From contig NZ_LMOH01000029.1 of assembly GCF_001423245.1 (NCBI RefSeq), positions 62,001 to 126,000 on the forward strand: a stretch of DNA of 64,000 nucleotides, in the 5' to 3' direction. The notes under the pieces are model-generated. The model saw nothing but the letters and a program-made list of their open reading frames with translations. It had not been told where the DNA came from and did no database searches. Position numbers and translations under genes: made by a program. Origin of the DNA: Aureimonas sp. Leaf324. Its GTDB lineage: Bacteria; Pseudomonadota; Alphaproteobacteria; Rhizobiales; Rhizobiaceae. Positions 62,693 to 64,000 of this stretch are shown in pieces (within the stretch, counting starts at the first letter, position 1; each line of letters starts with the position of its first letter).

Positions 62693-64000
62693 TCAGATCG
62701 GCGCCTCGGGCGCGTCCACGGTCATGACCGGGCGGGGCCATTCTCCCTGGATCGTAAACGGAATGGGTTGAGAGGAGGTGAACGCGCCGCCGGCGCCCGA
62801 CGCCTCGACCACCGACGATTGCGTCGTGCCGAAGAGGTTCAGGCGTCGCGTGTAGGCGTCGAGGACGCCGCGCGCCTCGCTCTTGCCCGCGGTCGTCGTC
62901 ATCGACAGGGCGTCGAGGCGCATGCGCGTGCCGAAACCTTCGAGCGAGGCGGTGAGGGTCTGGAACCCTTGCGCCGCGGATGTGGCGCCCGCCTCGATCT
63001 CGTGTCGGCCGGGCGCCCGCATCAACTCGTTCGCCAAGCCGCGCATCCGCCCGTCCGAAACGCTCAAGGTGAGGGTCGAGCGACCGTTGGCCAGAAGGTC
63101 GCCCCAACTGGCGGCCGGACCGCGGAACGAGACGGCGAGATCGCCCGAACCGGCCGAGACGGGCAGGGGGACGCCGGACAGGGCGTCGAGCTCGGCCATG
63201 CTGACGGCCGAGAGGCGAAGACTGGCGTCGACGCTCGGATGGCCGTTCGTCGAGGCAAACCGAAGGCGCAGCCCGCCGCGCCCGCCGAGCGCCGCCATGT
63301 CGCCGATGTCGAGCGTGCCGGACCCGCCGACCACCTTGATGGCGGCCGCAAGCTCGCTCGCCGCCACGGGACCGAGCTGGGCGCGTTCGGCCGACAGGCG
63401 CAGATCGATGTCGAGGTCGCGCCCGAGCGCGAAGCGCATCGGTCGCTGTAGATCGAGAACGTTGCGCGGGATCGGGGCGATCGCCTGGAAGGCGCGCCCG
63501 AGATCGAGGTCGGAAAACGCGAGGGTTCCCGACAGCGAGCGCCGTCCCGCCGTGCCCGACAGATCGGCCTCCAGCGCGCCGCGCGCCTGGTTGCCGCCGA
63601 GGTCGAGCTGGACCGCGCCGAAGTTCAGCCGCTCGCCCGACAGCTCGACCCGCGTTTCCAGCGCGAGCGCGCCGAGATCGGGCACCGACGGCTCGCCGAG
63701 CCAGCGCGCCGCCCGCGACAGGGAGGGGGTGGCCAGGCGCACGAGACCGGACAGCTGCAGCGGCGTCCGGCCGGAACCCTCGCCCGAGAAGCTGACCTCG
63801 CCGGAGGGGCCGGACAGGACGAGCCGAAGCGGGCTCGTCTCGCCGTCGAAGAAGGGAACGGGACGGTCGAGCTGCCCCTGGACCTTGGCCGGCTGGCCGT
63901 TCCACACGAAGGAGCCGGACAGGTTCGCGGGCGCGCCGTCGCCGTTCCAGCGGAAGTCGATGTCGGCGCTGGACACGGGACTGTCCATCCCCGGCAGGCG
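62693..64000 (-). CDS. AsmA-family protein, partial (N-terminus beyond window)
   Basis: The frame is open to the right edge, so only the C-terminal part (about 435 residues) is seen. The pattern is typical of AsmA/YhdP-like proteins: long beta-rich runs such as LTLSVSDGRMRGLANELM, LTASLEGFGTRMRLDALSMT and the terminal PIPFTIQGEWPRPVMTVD, together with repeated LSGTxxFSD-type blocks. AsmA family members are inner-membrane anchored and move phospholipid to the outer membrane. Cofactor or client is unknown. The start is not in the window. Confidence 0.86.
   Translation of the reverse strand, partial: RLPGMDSPVSSADIDFRWNGDGAPANLSGSFVWNGQPAKVQGQLDRPVPFFDGETSPLRLVLSGPSGEVSFSGEGSGRTPLQLSGLVRLATPSLSRAARWLGEPSVPDLGALALETRVELSGERLNFGAVQLDLGGNQARGALEADLSGTAGRRSLSGTLAFSDLDLGRAFQAIAPIPRNVLDLQRPMRFALGRDLDIDLRLSAERAQLGPVAASELAAAIKVVGGSGTLDIGDMAALGGRGGLRLRFASTNGHPSVDASLRLSAVSMAELDALSGVPLPVSAGSGDLAVSFRGPAASWGDLLANGRSTLTLSVSDGRMRGLANELMRAPGRHEIEAGATSAAQGFQTLTASLEGFGTRMRLDALSMTTTAGKSEARGVLDAYTRRLNLFGTTQSSVVEASGAGGAFTSSQPIPFTIQGEWPRPVMTVDAPEAPI

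Overview
The window is about 64 kb of GC-rich chromosome with almost every base coding. It most likely comes from an alphaproteobacterium of the Hyphomicrobiales (Rhizobiales). This is inferred from a NasS/NasT-controlled nitrate operon, a zwf-pgl-edd cluster, an ScfR/RamB-type regulator divergent from aceA, a bacteriophytochrome with an HWE-type kinase, ExoY/ExoF-type polysaccharide genes and PuuA/PuuB-type putrescine genes. An Aurantimonadaceae-like genus would fit but is not proven. No rRNA, tRNA, CRISPR array, transposase or phage gene was seen.

Layout. 1-5.6 kb: cut-off methyltransferase, glyoxalase II with an overlapping cupin gene, chemoreceptor, PhzF-family protein, small exported protein. 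5.7-12.7 kb: an ExoF-like export protein, TrmD, an unusual CysN/CysC-like fusion, CysQ and ExoY. Two related 52-53-residue membrane proteins lie here, each followed by a copy of the same hairpin-rich intergenic element. 12.7-16.3 kb: LysR regulator, methylmalonate-semialdehyde dehydrogenase, AEC transporter. 16.3-29.7 kb: nitrate assimilation on the minus strand (nasT-nasS, a leader with two ANTAR-type hairpins and a terminator, then nrtA-nrtB-nrtD-nirB-nirD-cynS-nasA-cysG and a small kinase gene). 29.7-31.5 kb: GlcG/HbpS-like protein and Hsp70-like ATPase. 31.6-42.3 kb: polysaccharide cluster with glycosyltransferases, flippase, Tat-exported GH10-like enzyme, GumC-like chain-length protein and membrane sugar-nucleotide dehydratase. 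42.4-46.4 kb: Entner-Doudoroff genes. 46.5-52.6 kb: puuA-puuB-bphO-bphP, four overlapping minus-strand genes joining putrescine breakdown to red-light sensing. 52.7-55.9 kb: isocitrate lyase with a small partner gene, and the divergent regulator. 55.9-61.4 kb: LpxO-like hydroxylase, acetyltransferase and the potFGHI-type putrescine importer. 61.4-64 kb: exported protein of unknown function and a cut-off AsmA-family gene.

How the parts fit. NasS and NasT probably control transcription through the nrtA leader. Nitrate is imported by NrtABD, reduced by NasA and NirBD, and CysG supplies siroheme for NirB. Cyanase adds another nitrogen source to the same transcript. PotFGHI imports putrescine and PuuA/PuuB begin its gamma-glutamyl breakdown. 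Two polysaccharide loci supply initiation, assembly, export and possibly sulfation. The most novel-looking items are the twin membrane-protein/structured-element units, the CysNC-like protein with a ruined GTPase domain, the translational coupling of puuAB to a phytochrome pair, and the GH10-like enzyme with an altered core motif.
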